This document shows, piece after piece, positions 18,001 to 25,613 of a stretch of 64,000 bases of DNA. The notes beneath the pieces are model-generated. The model made no database searches. It worked only from the letters and a program-made list of their open reading frames with translations, and was not told the origin of the DNA. Each line of letters begins with the position of its first letter. Positions within the stretch are counted from its first letter, which is position 1. Position numbers and translations under genes: made by a program. This DNA comes from Prevotella sp. UBA2725 (lineage in GTDB: Bacteria > Bacteroidota > Bacteroidia > Bacteroidales > Bacteroidaceae). The stretch covers positions 33,479 through 97,478 of the forward strand of contig DEKJ01000043.1 in assembly GCA_002353825.1 (NCBI GenBank), written 5' to 3'.

Positions 18001-18309
18001 GCATGGCAGACCAATGCTTATAACTTCCTCACACAGACCCGCTATTTGCTCAACATGGCTTATCTGAGATGTAAAAATCTCACTGTGGGTTATACGCTTC
18101 CCGATGCATGGATGAAGAAGATCTATATGCAGAAGATTCGTATCTACTTCTCTGCTGAGAATCTCTTTGAGATCACTCATCTGCATGGAGTGCCTGTTGA
18201 TCCGGAAGCTACCGATTATAAGACAGGTTACGGTTCTGGTTCTTGGTCTTTTGGCCGTAGTTATCCTTATAGCCGCACTGTTAGTTTCGGTTTGCAAGCA
18301 ACATTCTAA
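15034..18309 (+). CDS. SusC/RagA-type TonB-dependent outer-membrane transporter
   Basis: 1091 residues. A signal peptide is followed by a carboxypeptidase-D-regulatory-like domain (about 36-115, with GEPVIGATVLEEGTTNGTVTD), a TonB-box-like segment (NEVVVVGYG), the plug domain (about 125-235, with LQGVSPGLTI and SIYGTRAAWGVILITTKKG) and a 22-strand barrel ending in aromatic residues (FGLQATF). It forms the transporter barrel of a lidded import complex with the SusD lipoprotein encoded 55 bases downstream. No glycoside hydrolase gene is attached, unusual for a polysaccharide locus. Its place next to namZ suggests peptidoglycan fragments as cargo, but this is inference only. Confidence 0.93.
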   Translation: MRKPNLFAQALMMSMGFMFVPTLSISARTQMVQQNTVTASGTVVDAKGEPVIGATVLEEGTTNGTVTDANGHFTLKTSHNAQLRISYLGYQTVMMKAKSQMTVEMSEDNNQLNEVVVVGYGLQKKVDITGAVSNIDVNKAIASRPITDVAKALQGVSPGLTITNQTGGIGTSSKIRLRGSIGSLSATEGTQPLILVDNVEVPDINLVNPDDIESISVLKDAASASIYGTRAAWGVILITTKKGSDTNRVRVTYSDNFAWNTPTKMPELASTVDNAKFILAVANRLGTDHASSIGYYVDEYALGKMQDWLNKYGGMSESELGEMQEGRDFEIKDGHTYFYRSFDPINEFTRKWTPQQNHNISIVGGNRNTTYNISGSYLTQKGIMKYNTDKFSRYTLTSNITTKIRDWWSVHTNVMFSQEKNDQPYRFTSGQYDAWFYLLRWPRWYPYATYQGKPFRSAVTDIKNGNRENMRTSYIRANVGTELNPLKGLTVNFDYTFGYVNYAQKRNGGTVMAYNMFASAPFSNYTDIYGSTHNRVVQTSQYNFQNIFKGYATYAFDVATDHHFKIMAGMDAETRRRTSHYSERRGLISVTLPEIALATGDQYSYNSAYSYNNDFSAAGFFGRLNYDYLNRYLLEFNLRRDGSSRFPDGHKWAWFPSFSAGWRASEEKFFNWAKPTLSNLKIRGSWGTIGNQDVAANSFISTMSTRNSGWVVNNLQVLSLSSPSVVSSSLTWERVSTLDLGLDAGFFNNDLNLTFDWYRRVTSDMHTAGEQLPATFGASVPKINYGEMTGKGFELGINYQHRFTNGLGINLAATLSNVTEKITKYNKEDRNIYGYYEGKTLGEIWGYETDRLFQKDDFNEDGTLKEGIPSQSLYEKGSFKFGPGDVKYKDLDGDGKITYGKNTVEDHGDLKVIGNSLPKYEYSFTIGADWKGIDFSMFFQGVGKHDYWGYGSVVIPGGGSSYSDSFFAHQTDYWTEGNTDAFYPRPYNMAWQTNAYNFLTQTRYLLNMAYLRCKNLTVGYTLPDAWMKKIYMQKIRIYFSAENLFEITHLHGVPVDPEATDYKTGYGSGSWSFGRSYPYSRTVSFGLQATF

Positions 18310-18364
18310 GGCTTGATATTACTGTTTATGCATTTTCAATTGACAATATAATAGTATTTTATAT

Positions 18365-20161
18365 ATGAAATCAAAATATATTATAGGTCTTGTACTGGTT
18401 GCCTCCACACTATCGTCGTGTGGCGACTTCCTTACGCGTGACCCAGAAGACACAGTAACGGATGTCCCAAGTTTCTGGGACAATGAAAGCAATATTCGCA
18501 CCTCGGTCATTGATCTCTATGGCGATTATTTCGTTGGTTATAACACGAGTTGGAATCGTTCCGACTTTTTTGCAGAGACCAATGTCGCTGATTGGAACGA
18601 TGACAATGCACAGCAGGTAGCTACAATGTTTACGAAGGTAGCTCCTTCTACTGCTGATGGCATTGATGCTACTGATCCTACATCACCATGGGATTTCACA
18701 AATGTTACAACTATCAATAAACTTATCGCTCACGTTAAAGCTTCTAATCTTGATAGTGAGGCAAAAAAACATTGGCTTGGCGTGACACGCTTCTTCCGTG
18801 CTATGGAATACAGTCGGATGGTGGAACGTTTCGGTGATGTGCCATGGTATAGTACTGCTCCATCGTCTACCGACTATGATCAACTTTATAAAGCACGCGA
18901 TCCACGAACGACAGTTATGGACAGTGTTCTTGCTGATCTTCAATACGCTGCGAAGAATGTTCGTATCGATGATGGTAATCAAGGACTTTATGTTAACCGA
19001 GACGTTGTTGAAGCCTTTGCTTCCCGTCTCTTGCTCTTTGAAGGTACCTGGCAGAAATATCGTGAGAATAACACAGCCGAAGCTGCTAAGTATCTTGAGG
19101 CTGCTAAGACCTTCGCAGAGGATGTCATCAGCAGTGGCCGCTATTCTCTTAATAGTGATTATAAAGCTCTCACAACAAGTCTTGATTTGAAAGGTAATCC
19201 TGAGATGATCATGTACCGTTCTTATGTTGAGGGAGTCGTCATGCATTCACTCATGTCATTCCAAAACACTGAGCATGAGAAGAGCAGCCCATCGAAGTCG
19301 CTCATCGACAGCTATCTTTCAGCCAATGGATTGCCTATCCATCAGACAGGTAATAGCGAATGGAAAGGTGACAAATGGTTTGCCGATGCTATGAGCAATC
19401 GTGATCCTCGACTCTATGCTAATATTGATACTACTGATCTTGCACTCAACGGTGTAGCCAATGTGTATGCGATCTCGGGTTATTTTGCAAACCGTTTCGT
19501 AAACGAGTCATTAAAAACCTTACCTGGCGGAATGAGCAATACGAATATCACGGATGCTCCAATCATGAAACTCAATGAGGTTCTGATGAATGATATTGAG
19601 GCTTGCGCTGAGCTTGCCAGTCTTGGTAAGTATACGCTCACACAAGCTGATTTCGACCGCACTATCAATGTTCTGCGTGACAGACCTTCTACACACATGC
19701 CGCATGTGACACTTACAGGATCTAACCTCTCTGTTAATGGAACTGTTATCAATGATCCTGACCGTGACCAGACAGTGTCTCCTATTCTTTGGGAAATTCG
19801 TCGTGAACGCCGCGTAGAACTCGTTTATGAAGGGCTCCGCTACAACGATTTGCGCAGATGGGGTAAACTTGACTATGCTGATATGCAGAAGAATCCTAAT
19901 GTAAACCTAGGAGCATGGATAGATAAGGACCGCTATGTTGCCTGGTATAATAGTAAACATCCAGGTAAGGAAATCACGGTATCGACACTTAGCAGTGTAC
20001 ACCTCGATCGAGACGGGAATGCAGGCTATATCAAACCTATCAGTGATGCTTCGCTTATGCGTACCGTTTCTGACAAGGATTACCTCTATCCAATTCCTAC
20101 GAATGAGATAACGTTGTACCAGCAACATGGAAAGACGCTCACGCAAAATCCTGGATGGTAA
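18365..20161 (+). CDS. SusD/RagB-type surface lipoprotein
   Basis: 598 residues. The lipoprotein signal ends in LSSC with the lipidated Cys at 19. Helical TPR-like regions follow, with the family landmarks ATRFFRAMEYSRMVERFGDVPW (written here as positions about 140-160), the long middle with RDPR motifs, and the C-terminal WEIRRERRVELVYEGLRYNDLRRWG block near residue 480 and YPIPTNEI near 580. It binds ligand at the cell surface and closes over the SusC barrel. It is in one operon with the SusC gene and is followed by a strong terminator at 20215-20245. The ligand is unknown. Confidence 0.93.
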   Translation: MKSKYIIGLVLVASTLSSCGDFLTRDPEDTVTDVPSFWDNESNIRTSVIDLYGDYFVGYNTSWNRSDFFAETNVADWNDDNAQQVATMFTKVAPSTADGIDATDPTSPWDFTNVTTINKLIAHVKASNLDSEAKKHWLGVTRFFRAMEYSRMVERFGDVPWYSTAPSSTDYDQLYKARDPRTTVMDSVLADLQYAAKNVRIDDGNQGLYVNRDVVEAFASRLLLFEGTWQKYRENNTAEAAKYLEAAKTFAEDVISSGRYSLNSDYKALTTSLDLKGNPEMIMYRSYVEGVVMHSLMSFQNTEHEKSSPSKSLIDSYLSANGLPIHQTGNSEWKGDKWFADAMSNRDPRLYANIDTTDLALNGVANVYAISGYFANRFVNESLKTLPGGMSNTNITDAPIMKLNEVLMNDIEACAELASLGKYTLTQADFDRTINVLRDRPSTHMPHVTLTGSNLSVNGTVINDPDRDQTVSPILWEIRRERRVELVYEGLRYNDLRRWGKLDYADMQKNPNVNLGAWIDKDRYVAWYNSKHPGKEITVSTLSSVHLDRDGNAGYIKPISDASLMRTVSDKDYLYPIPTNEITLYQQHGKTLTQNPGW

Positions 20162-20214
20162 TAGTCTTCAGTTTTAGGATTGATAAACTGAACTGTAAAA
20201 TCTGAAATATTATG

Positions 20215-20245
20215 CCCAAACAACCGCAGAGTTGTTTGGGCTTTT
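20215..20245 (+). terminator. Intrinsic terminator after SusC/SusD operon
   Basis: A perfect 10-bp stem CCCAAACAAC / GTTGTTTGGG with loop CGCAGA, followed by CTTTTG, 53 bases after the SusD stop. The right arm also supplies the TTTG -33 element of the next promoter. Confidence 0.85.
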
Positions 20246-20266
20246 GTGAGAAATTGTGTAATTTTG
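20235..20266 (+). promoter_or_regulatory. Promoter of acyltransferase-like gene, nested in terminator
   Basis: TTTG at 20235-20238, exactly 20 bases, then TAATTTTG at 20259-20266: both boxes are perfect. The -33 box lies in the descending arm of the terminator hairpin. It gives a leader of about 40 bases to the GTG start at 20311. Confidence 0.75.
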
Positions 20267-20310
20267 CGCATAATGATTAATATTTTGATCAACTTATTTG
20301 ACTAGCTATT

Positions 20311-21288
20311 GTGAGCCAATATAAGATACAACTGTATACGAAGGGAAGTAAATTGCCGGAGTTATCAGCCGGCAATTTCTTCCATTCTCCGGAACTGTTC
20401 CATATTCTCGAGAACTCCTCCGGTCAGAGACCTTATATGGCTGTAGCTTTCGATGAGAATGGGAAGGTCGTGGCCCACATGTTGGCTTTTACACGTCGGC
20501 GTAATACTTGGATTCCCCCCTTCTTGTATACACAGGGAAGAATCTTTGGTGAAGGTGAATATGCCGTAGATACGGATAAAGAGATCATCTTTGGTCTTAT
20601 GCTTCATGAGTTGACGCGTAAGTTACGCCGTAAGCTTTGTTTTTATATTGAGTTCAGTGACCTGTCGTTGAAGATGTTTGGATACCGCTTCTTCCGTGCT
20701 GAGGGCTATTTCCCGGTCAATTGGCAGGAAGTGCACAACTCGCTCCATTCCATGCCTCCTATCGAGCGCTTATCAGAAAAGACGAAAGAGCGTATTCGGA
20801 AGAGTTATCGTGCGGGTGTGACGATGCGCGAAGCCAAGACTGATGAAGAGGTGCATAGCTTCTACCAGATGATGAATGGCTTCTATAGGATGAAACTGCG
20901 CCGTATCATTCCTGCGGAGAATCATATCCGTCAGTTGTATAACAGTGACAATGGCCGTATCTTCATCACATTGTATAAGGAAAAGGTCATAGGAGGGTGT
21001 GTATGTGTGTTTAGTGAAGGTAATGCCTACCTGTGGTATCTGGCTTCACGGCGTAAGCGTTACGCCCTACTCCATCCTAACCTTATGACGGTGTGGGAGG
21101 CTATCAACTGGTCATGGAAACACAACTATGCCCACATCTGCTTCTTGGATGTAGGCTTGCCTTTCCGGAAGAATCCTTTCCGTGATTTCATTCTTTCCTT
21201 CGGTGGGAAGCCAATCGGCAAGTATCGTTGGTTCCGGTTCAATGTCAACTGGATCAATAAGATTATGGGGTATATTTATAGGGAGTAA
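20311..21288 (+). CDS. GNAT-fold acyltransferase-like protein (FemAB/BioF2 type)
   Basis: 325 residues starting with GTG; no in-frame ATG fits better, and an ATG at 20274 runs into a stop. No signal peptide or membrane segment is seen. The C-terminal half (about 170-300) resembles the BioF2-like or FemX acetyltransferase domain: ERIRKSYRAGVTMREAKTDEE, the GRIFITLYKEKVIGGCVCVFSEGNAYLWYLASRRK strand region, and LDVGLPFRKNPFRDFILSFGGKP near the C terminus. Related proteins move amino acids or acyl groups onto envelope precursors or sugars. It is a single-gene unit by promoter and hairpin evidence. Substrate cannot be told. Confidence 0.7.
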   Translation: MSQYKIQLYTKGSKLPELSAGNFFHSPELFHILENSSGQRPYMAVAFDENGKVVAHMLAFTRRRNTWIPPFLYTQGRIFGEGEYAVDTDKEIIFGLMLHELTRKLRRKLCFYIEFSDLSLKMFGYRFFRAEGYFPVNWQEVHNSLHSMPPIERLSEKTKERIRKSYRAGVTMREAKTDEEVHSFYQMMNGFYRMKLRRIIPAENHIRQLYNSDNGRIFITLYKEKVIGGCVCVFSEGNAYLWYLASRRKRYALLHPNLMTVWEAINWSWKHNYAHICFLDVGLPFRKNPFRDFILSFGGKPIGKYRWFRFNVNWINKIMGYIYRE

Positions 21289-21304
21289 AGCCCTTCCCCT
21301 TAAT

Positions 21305-21325
21305 CCCCTCCCCAAAGGGGAGGGG
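21305..21325 (+). repeat. CCCCTCCCC palindrome between convergent genes
   Basis: CCCCTCCCC AAA GGGGAGGGG, a perfect 9-bp stem with a 3-base loop, followed by TTGATT. It sits between the 3' ends of the acyltransferase-like and GHL10 genes and may end transcription in both directions. It belongs to the same family as the repeats at 61676-61706 and 61800-61835. Confidence 0.7.
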
Positions 21326-21347
21326 TTGATTACTTAAATAGCTCTAC

Positions 21348-22838
21348 TTATAATTTTATTCTTATCTTTTTTCCCTTGCTCTCATTCGATATTCTGTCGA
21401 GAGCTGTCACGACATAGGTGTAGCGTTTGTTCCCTTTGTCGTATGGCAGCTTATAGAAGGTATCTGAAGTGATAGCGACAATCTTTGCAGGATTTTCAAT
21501 ATCGACCTTCTCTCCCTCCGCAAAGCGATAGATGACATATTGTCGGGCAATATCTCCCCAGCTCTTTCCTCTTGGAACAGACCAGAAGAGGATGTATCCG
21601 TCGCTGGTCCATACGGCTTTCACCTTCCGTGGCTTTTTCGGTTGCTTCTTGTCGATGAAAGGCATCAGAGGTTGCAGAGCGTGGTACTTCCAATAAGCTG
21701 TGCGCAGCACGGAGCCATAGTTACCCAAGTCATCTGTCACAGCTTGAGCATACCACAGCACGGTTCCATCAACATGATGCGCTTCCTGATGGAGCTTGTG
21801 CTTAGCTGGCATCTGGTTGATGTTAGGGTTGGAAAGGTCAGAGGCTTTCACGGTACGCTCCACACTCTCACCAATGAAAAGGGGGCGATTGTTGGCAAAC
21901 TTATCCCACCATTTGATAAGCGTCTGATAGTCGGCCGCTCTGTTCCCTATCTCCCAATAGAGCTGAGGCGCACAGTAATCGACCCATCCGTTATTAACCC
22001 ATAAGAGAACATCCGCATAGAGGTCGTCGTAGTTCTGCAATCCATTTGTTGCCGACCCATTCTTAGGGTCGCTACGTTGATTACGATAGATACCGAAAGG
22101 TGAAACGCCGAACTTCACCCACGGCTTGCGCTTGTGGATCGTCTTGCTGAGTTGCTCGATAAACTGATTGACATTGTCACGCCGCCAGTCGCCGATGTTC
22201 TTGAAACCACGCGGATTGGCGCGGAAATAGTTCTCATCGGGTATCTCTTCTCCTGCTACGGGATAAGGATAGAAGTAATCGTCGATATGTATTCCGTCAA
22301 CATCGTAACGACTCACGATATCATCTACCACTTTGCAGTTATAGTCAGTTGTCTCCTTCAAAGCCGGATTGAGGATCAGTTGACCTCCGTAGGGAAAGGT
22401 CCAGTTGGGATGCTCTATAGCCACATGAGTCGTTGCGAGCGTGGTCGTTCCTTTCGTTTTGGCGCGGAAAGGATTGATCCACGCATGCAGTTCCATGCCA
22501 CGGTTATGGCATTGCTCTATCATCCACTGCAGTGGGTCCCAGTAAGGTTGAGGGGCACGTCCTTGCTGCCCCGTAAGATAACGGCTCCACGGCTCCAGAT
22601 CACTCTTATAGAGCGCATCACATTCCGGGCGAACCTGGAAGATGATGGCATTGACACCGTCGGCTTTCAAAATATCGAGCTGACGGCTCAGTTTCTGCTG
22701 GATAGTCTGAGTAGGCAAGCCTTGAAACTGTCCGTTGATACACTGTATCCATGCACCGCGAAACTCTCGCTTCTGGGCGCTGGTAACAGATGATGTAAAT
22801 ATAACAAGGAAAAGTAAAAGTGTTCTTATTGTTTTCAT
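21348..22838 (-). CDS. Secreted glycosidase-like protein, GHL10 (DUF187) family
   Basis: 496 residues from the ATG at 22838, with a signal peptide (about 1-21, ending TSAQ). The (beta/alpha)8 GHL10 domain spans about residues 22-330 and shows FRGAWIQC, NAIIFQVRPECDALY, LHAWINPFR, GIHIDDYFYPYP and VSPFGIYRN. A fibronectin-III-like C-terminal part follows (about 385-490: KVKAVWTSDGYILFW...RYTYVVTALDR). Members are thought to hydrolyse glycans, and some related proteins act on peptidoglycan; activity here is unproven. Longer in-frame starts exist, but the promoter at 22844-22875 lies only 5 bases before this ATG, so the message is nearly leaderless. Confidence 0.83.
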   Translation of the reverse strand: MKTIRTLLLFLVIFTSSVTSAQKREFRGAWIQCINGQFQGLPTQTIQQKLSRQLDILKADGVNAIIFQVRPECDALYKSDLEPWSRYLTGQQGRAPQPYWDPLQWMIEQCHNRGMELHAWINPFRAKTKGTTTLATTHVAIEHPNWTFPYGGQLILNPALKETTDYNCKVVDDIVSRYDVDGIHIDDYFYPYPVAGEEIPDENYFRANPRGFKNIGDWRRDNVNQFIEQLSKTIHKRKPWVKFGVSPFGIYRNQRSDPKNGSATNGLQNYDDLYADVLLWVNNGWVDYCAPQLYWEIGNRAADYQTLIKWWDKFANNRPLFIGESVERTVKASDLSNPNINQMPAKHKLHQEAHHVDGTVLWYAQAVTDDLGNYGSVLRTAYWKYHALQPLMPFIDKKQPKKPRKVKAVWTSDGYILFWSVPRGKSWGDIARQYVIYRFAEGEKVDIENPAKIVAITSDTFYKLPYDKGNKRYTYVVTALDRISNESKGKKIRIKL

Positions 22839-22843
22839 AGATG

Positions 22844-22875
22844 CAAAGTTAATGCTTTTCCATTGTTCTTGCAAA
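22844..22875 (-). promoter_or_regulatory. Perfect promoter abutting the GHL10 start codon
   Basis: On the minus strand TTTG (complement of 22872-22875), exactly 20 bases, then TAACTTTG (complement of 22844-22851). Both boxes and spacing are ideal. The -7 box ends 5 bases before the ATG at 22838, so transcription would begin within a few bases of the start codon. Confidence 0.75.
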
Positions 22876-22970
22876 TTTTCATTATCCTAAGTATCTTGTG
22901 CGGTTGGTTGTTATGAGATTATTTTGTAACTTTACACTTGGAACAGAAATAAACCGAATAATATAGAATA

Positions 22971-23570
22971 ATGATGATCCGTAATATTGTACTCGACTTT
23001 GGGGGTGTGCTTGTGGCTTATGACTTCAAGGCTTATTTCTCCCGGATACTCAATAGTGAGGAGAAAGGCGAATGGTTCATGGAGCATATTCTTACCCCGG
23101 AAAATAATAATCTTCTTGACAAAGGAGACAGGCCATTTAAGGATTATATTTCCGAATGGAAACAGCGATGGCCCGACTATGCCTTTGCGCTCGATTCTTT
23201 TGACAAGCGTTATACGGATATCTTCACGGCTGAGATCCCGGGTATCTACGATTGGATGGTGGCGCTCAAAGCCCAGGGCTATCGCTTGCTCGGTCTGTCC
23301 AACTGGTCTACAAAAGTTTTTGATGTCATGAAGAAGTTTCCCAGACCTTTCAGTCTGCTCGACGGCTATCTTGTCTCCCATGAGGTGCATCTTCTCAAGC
23401 CGGACATTGCTATCTATCAGGCTTTCTGCCAGCGTTTCGAAGTCAAGCCCGATGAGTGCGTATTCATTGATGACAAGGCAGAGAATATCCGCGGTGCACA
23501 AAAGATTGGCATGCATGGCATCGTGTTCAAGAATACGGAGGAGACAAAGAAAGCTTTTCAATTATTGTAA
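22971..23570 (+). CDS. HAD-superfamily phosphatase (YihX-like)
   Basis: 199 residues, cytoplasmic. The HAD motifs are IVLDFGGVLV (nucleophile D9; the usual second Asp is replaced by Gly, as in several YihX-type proteins), LLGLSNWSTKVF (motif II), KPDIAIYQ (motif III Lys) and VFIDDKAENIRGAQ (motif IV). A helical cap lies between motifs I and II. YihX of E. coli is an alpha-glucose-1-phosphatase; substrate here is not known. A second ATG follows directly, so the start could be 22974. Foldback element B begins 10 bases after the stop. Confidence 0.8.
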   Translation: MMIRNIVLDFGGVLVAYDFKAYFSRILNSEEKGEWFMEHILTPENNNLLDKGDRPFKDYISEWKQRWPDYAFALDSFDKRYTDIFTAEIPGIYDWMVALKAQGYRLLGLSNWSTKVFDVMKKFPRPFSLLDGYLVSHEVHLLKPDIAIYQAFCQRFEVKPDECVFIDDKAENIRGAQKIGMHGIVFKNTEETKKAFQLL

Positions 23571-23580
23571 AGCATAAAAA

Positions 23581-23880
23581 GGTTCTTCCAGAATTTGGAT
23601 TGATAACCACCAAACAGCCTCGGAGAGGCTGACTGCGCCTTGGCGCGCTATGCTTTGTATGATACTATCTATTAAAGACATAACGCACTACGTGCAGCCT
23701 GCCTCTCCGAGGCAGAAGGTCAATTGTCACAACTCTATACTAACATACCCCAGGCTGCGTCGCTACGCTCCTAGCCTGGGGTTACTCAGAGTCAGCCTCT
23801 CCGAGGCTGTTGACCTTCAATGTATCATTGACGTCGTTGTCCGATGGTATGTACGCATCAACCCGAAAACCGGATGAACC
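23581..23880 (+). mobile_element. Foldback MITE-like element, copy B
   Basis: Exactly 300 bp, from GGTTC to GAACC, with imperfect terminal inverted repeats of about 25 bp (GGTTCNTCC...TTGAT ends). The flanks are ATAAAAA (23574-23580) and ACAAAAA (23881-23887), 6 of 7 bases alike, a possible target duplication. It keeps the central and right hairpins of copy A (CAGCCTCGGAGAGGCTG, GCGCCTTGGCGCGC, GCACTACGTGC, CTGCCTCTCCGAGGCAG, the CCCCAGGCT...AGCCTGGGG hairpin and CAGCCTCTCCGAGGCTG) but lacks the first two left hairpins. Over about 190 aligned bases it is near 88% identical to copy A by eye. No protein frame is likely. Confidence 0.8.
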
Positions 23881-23889
23881 ACAAAAAAA

Positions 23890-23918
23890 CCTGGAGCAAT
23901 CGATGCTCCAGGCTTTTT
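23890..23918 (+). terminator. Bidirectional intrinsic terminator
   Basis: CCTGGAGCAT-type stem (CCTGGAGCA / TGCTCCAGG), with a run of A before it and CTTTTTC after it, so it can end transcription from both the HAD gene and the FadL-like gene. Confidence 0.85.
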
Positions 23919-23937
23919 CATGCTAATGTATTTTCTA

Positions 23938-25497
23938 TTAGAACTTGTATCCTACTGTGAAGATGAGCTGATGACGATCGAAGCTCACTTTCGTAGCATC
24001 GGCGATGTTATTATAATCAGACGATTTATTATCATAGTAGCTCATGAATGGATAGAAGTCACCGTTCGTCTGGCTGTACTGATAAGCAGCATCAGCGAAG
24101 AAGTTACCATAAGTGTAACCCAAGCCGAAGGTGAAGCGGTTCGTGGCTTTCCAGTTCGTATAGTCGGCTGAAGTAGCATAAGCTACACCCGGTGACTGGA
24201 TAGAACCGTCACGATAGGCGTTGGTGTTGAACTGCGGTGACATGTAGTTGTAACCCAAGCGGATAGCAAAGTTCTGGATGGGCTTGTATTCAACACCCAC
24301 CTTCAACAGATGAACACTCTTGAGGTTCAGTTCTGTGTCATTGTTCATGGCATCATCACTGTTGCTGTCTGAGTAGTAACTGTCGGTCCAGTAGTCGTAA
24401 TAGGAGTCTCCATCGTTGACACGGTTGTCAATGGCTCCATACTTCTGGTACTCATAAGTAAGACCCATGGCGAGGTAGTCACCGATAGTATGACCGAGGC
24501 TGACACCGAACTTCCACGGTGTATAGACCTTGAAGTCATAGTCGGCTGCATTGCCTTTGTCAGGATTATAGGTCTTATCTGTGCTTGCCGGATACCAGGT
24601 CAGATCGTAGGCGTTGCGCATTGTCAAGTCATAGAACACAGGCGTGTTGACGTAGACACCGATACGGAACGGAGAATCTTCGATAGGACGGAAGATAGCA
24701 CCGAACTTTATGTCGAAGCCTGTACCGTCAATCTTCAGCATCTCATAGTTGTCATCGAGAGCCCCGGAAGCATCATTCTCTGTATAAATCTTGTTGCTAC
24801 GATAGTTGACATCGTGAATGCCAAATGTAGCACCGAGGAATACGCGGTTGTTGATGTTGCCACTGATGTTGAAGTCATATTCTCCAATATATCCTTTCTG
24901 ATACTGGCCAAACATAAACGATGTAGCATTGTAATAGTTCATCGCGTTTTGGTCGTTCACGAGGAAGTGAGCATAAGCATCGTCAACACCGTTCCAAGCC
25001 CAACTGTCTTTCTGATTCAATCCCTGCGCATATTTGGCTGCTGAAAACTTATTGAGCGAAGCATTGGTCAGCTTGTTGGCTGTAGAAAGAATCTGGTCAA
25101 AGTTACGGCTCTTGTGGAAGTTGAAACCAACGTTCAACCAAGAGTTGCGACCTGTTCTTGAGGCCCATACGAAACCAGCCTGATCAAAACTGGCGTTTGT
25201 AGCATCACCTTTGAAGTCTACCCCCCAGTTCTTCTTAGAGTTGTCACCTGACTGTGAAACAAGTCCACCGGAGATAGCAAACTGTGATTTACGGAAGAGA
25301 CCGATACCTGCAGGGTTTGACTGCATGGTAGAGATATCTGCACCGAGGGCTTCCATAGCACCACCCATACCTACATATCGTGCGGTACCGTTGAGCTCAT
25401 TCTCCATGAGCTTTGTATCCTGATAAGTCTCTTGAGCTGCCATTGGCACGGAGACCATGCCTAAGGCAAGGAGCAAAAGAAAATATTTCGATTTCAT
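23938..25497 (-). CDS. FadL/OmpP1-family outer-membrane protein
   Basis: 519 residues with a signal peptide (1-20, ending MAAQ). The N-terminal hatch carries the family signature GTARYVGMGGAMEALGADISTMQSNPAGIGL (residues about 37-67), and the rest is an amphipathic barrel rich in Tyr, Asn and Asp that ends ...LIFTVGYKF with a terminal Phe. FadL-like proteins pass hydrophobic compounds such as fatty acids or aromatics across the outer membrane. It appears to be transcribed singly. The substrate is unknown; the family is clear. Confidence 0.85.
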   Translation of the reverse strand: MKSKYFLLLLALGMVSVPMAAQETYQDTKLMENELNGTARYVGMGGAMEALGADISTMQSNPAGIGLFRKSQFAISGGLVSQSGDNSKKNWGVDFKGDATNASFDQAGFVWASRTGRNSWLNVGFNFHKSRNFDQILSTANKLTNASLNKFSAAKYAQGLNQKDSWAWNGVDDAYAHFLVNDQNAMNYYNATSFMFGQYQKGYIGEYDFNISGNINNRVFLGATFGIHDVNYRSNKIYTENDASGALDDNYEMLKIDGTGFDIKFGAIFRPIEDSPFRIGVYVNTPVFYDLTMRNAYDLTWYPASTDKTYNPDKGNAADYDFKVYTPWKFGVSLGHTIGDYLAMGLTYEYQKYGAIDNRVNDGDSYYDYWTDSYYSDSNSDDAMNNDTELNLKSVHLLKVGVEYKPIQNFAIRLGYNYMSPQFNTNAYRDGSIQSPGVAYATSADYTNWKATNRFTFGLGYTYGNFFADAAYQYSQTNGDFYPFMSYYDNKSSDYNNIADATKVSFDRHQLIFTVGYKF

Positions 25498-25507
25498 AAT
25501 TACTGAT

Positions 25508-25554
25508 ATTTGAATGAAGGTGTATTTGAATGAAGGTGCGGCCTTCTCAGCCGC
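25508..25554 (+). repeat. Two 16-bp direct repeats and GCGGC hairpin
   Basis: ATTTGAATGAAGGTG(T/C) occurs twice in tandem (25508-25523, 25524-25539), just upstream of the FadL-like gene start. It runs into a GCGGC-CTTCTCA-GCCGC hairpin (25538-25554), a small member of the GGCGGCC palindrome family seen at other gene ends. Confidence 0.6.
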
Positions 25555-25613
25555 CCTTCATGATTCATGTATTCTTTATTCTTTAATATTTATTCTTTAG
25601 CGAAGCGCACGTA

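Larger units (their letters stand above)
23571..23937 (+). other. Convergent intergenic region holding foldback element B and a terminator
   Basis: 367 bases between the ends of two converging genes. It consists of the 300-bp element and a bidirectional terminator, with nothing else recognised. Confidence 0.75.

Noticed and set aside
22839..22874. Longer start for the GHL10 protein
   Set aside because: The extra residues would precede a clear signal peptide and lie inside the promoter.
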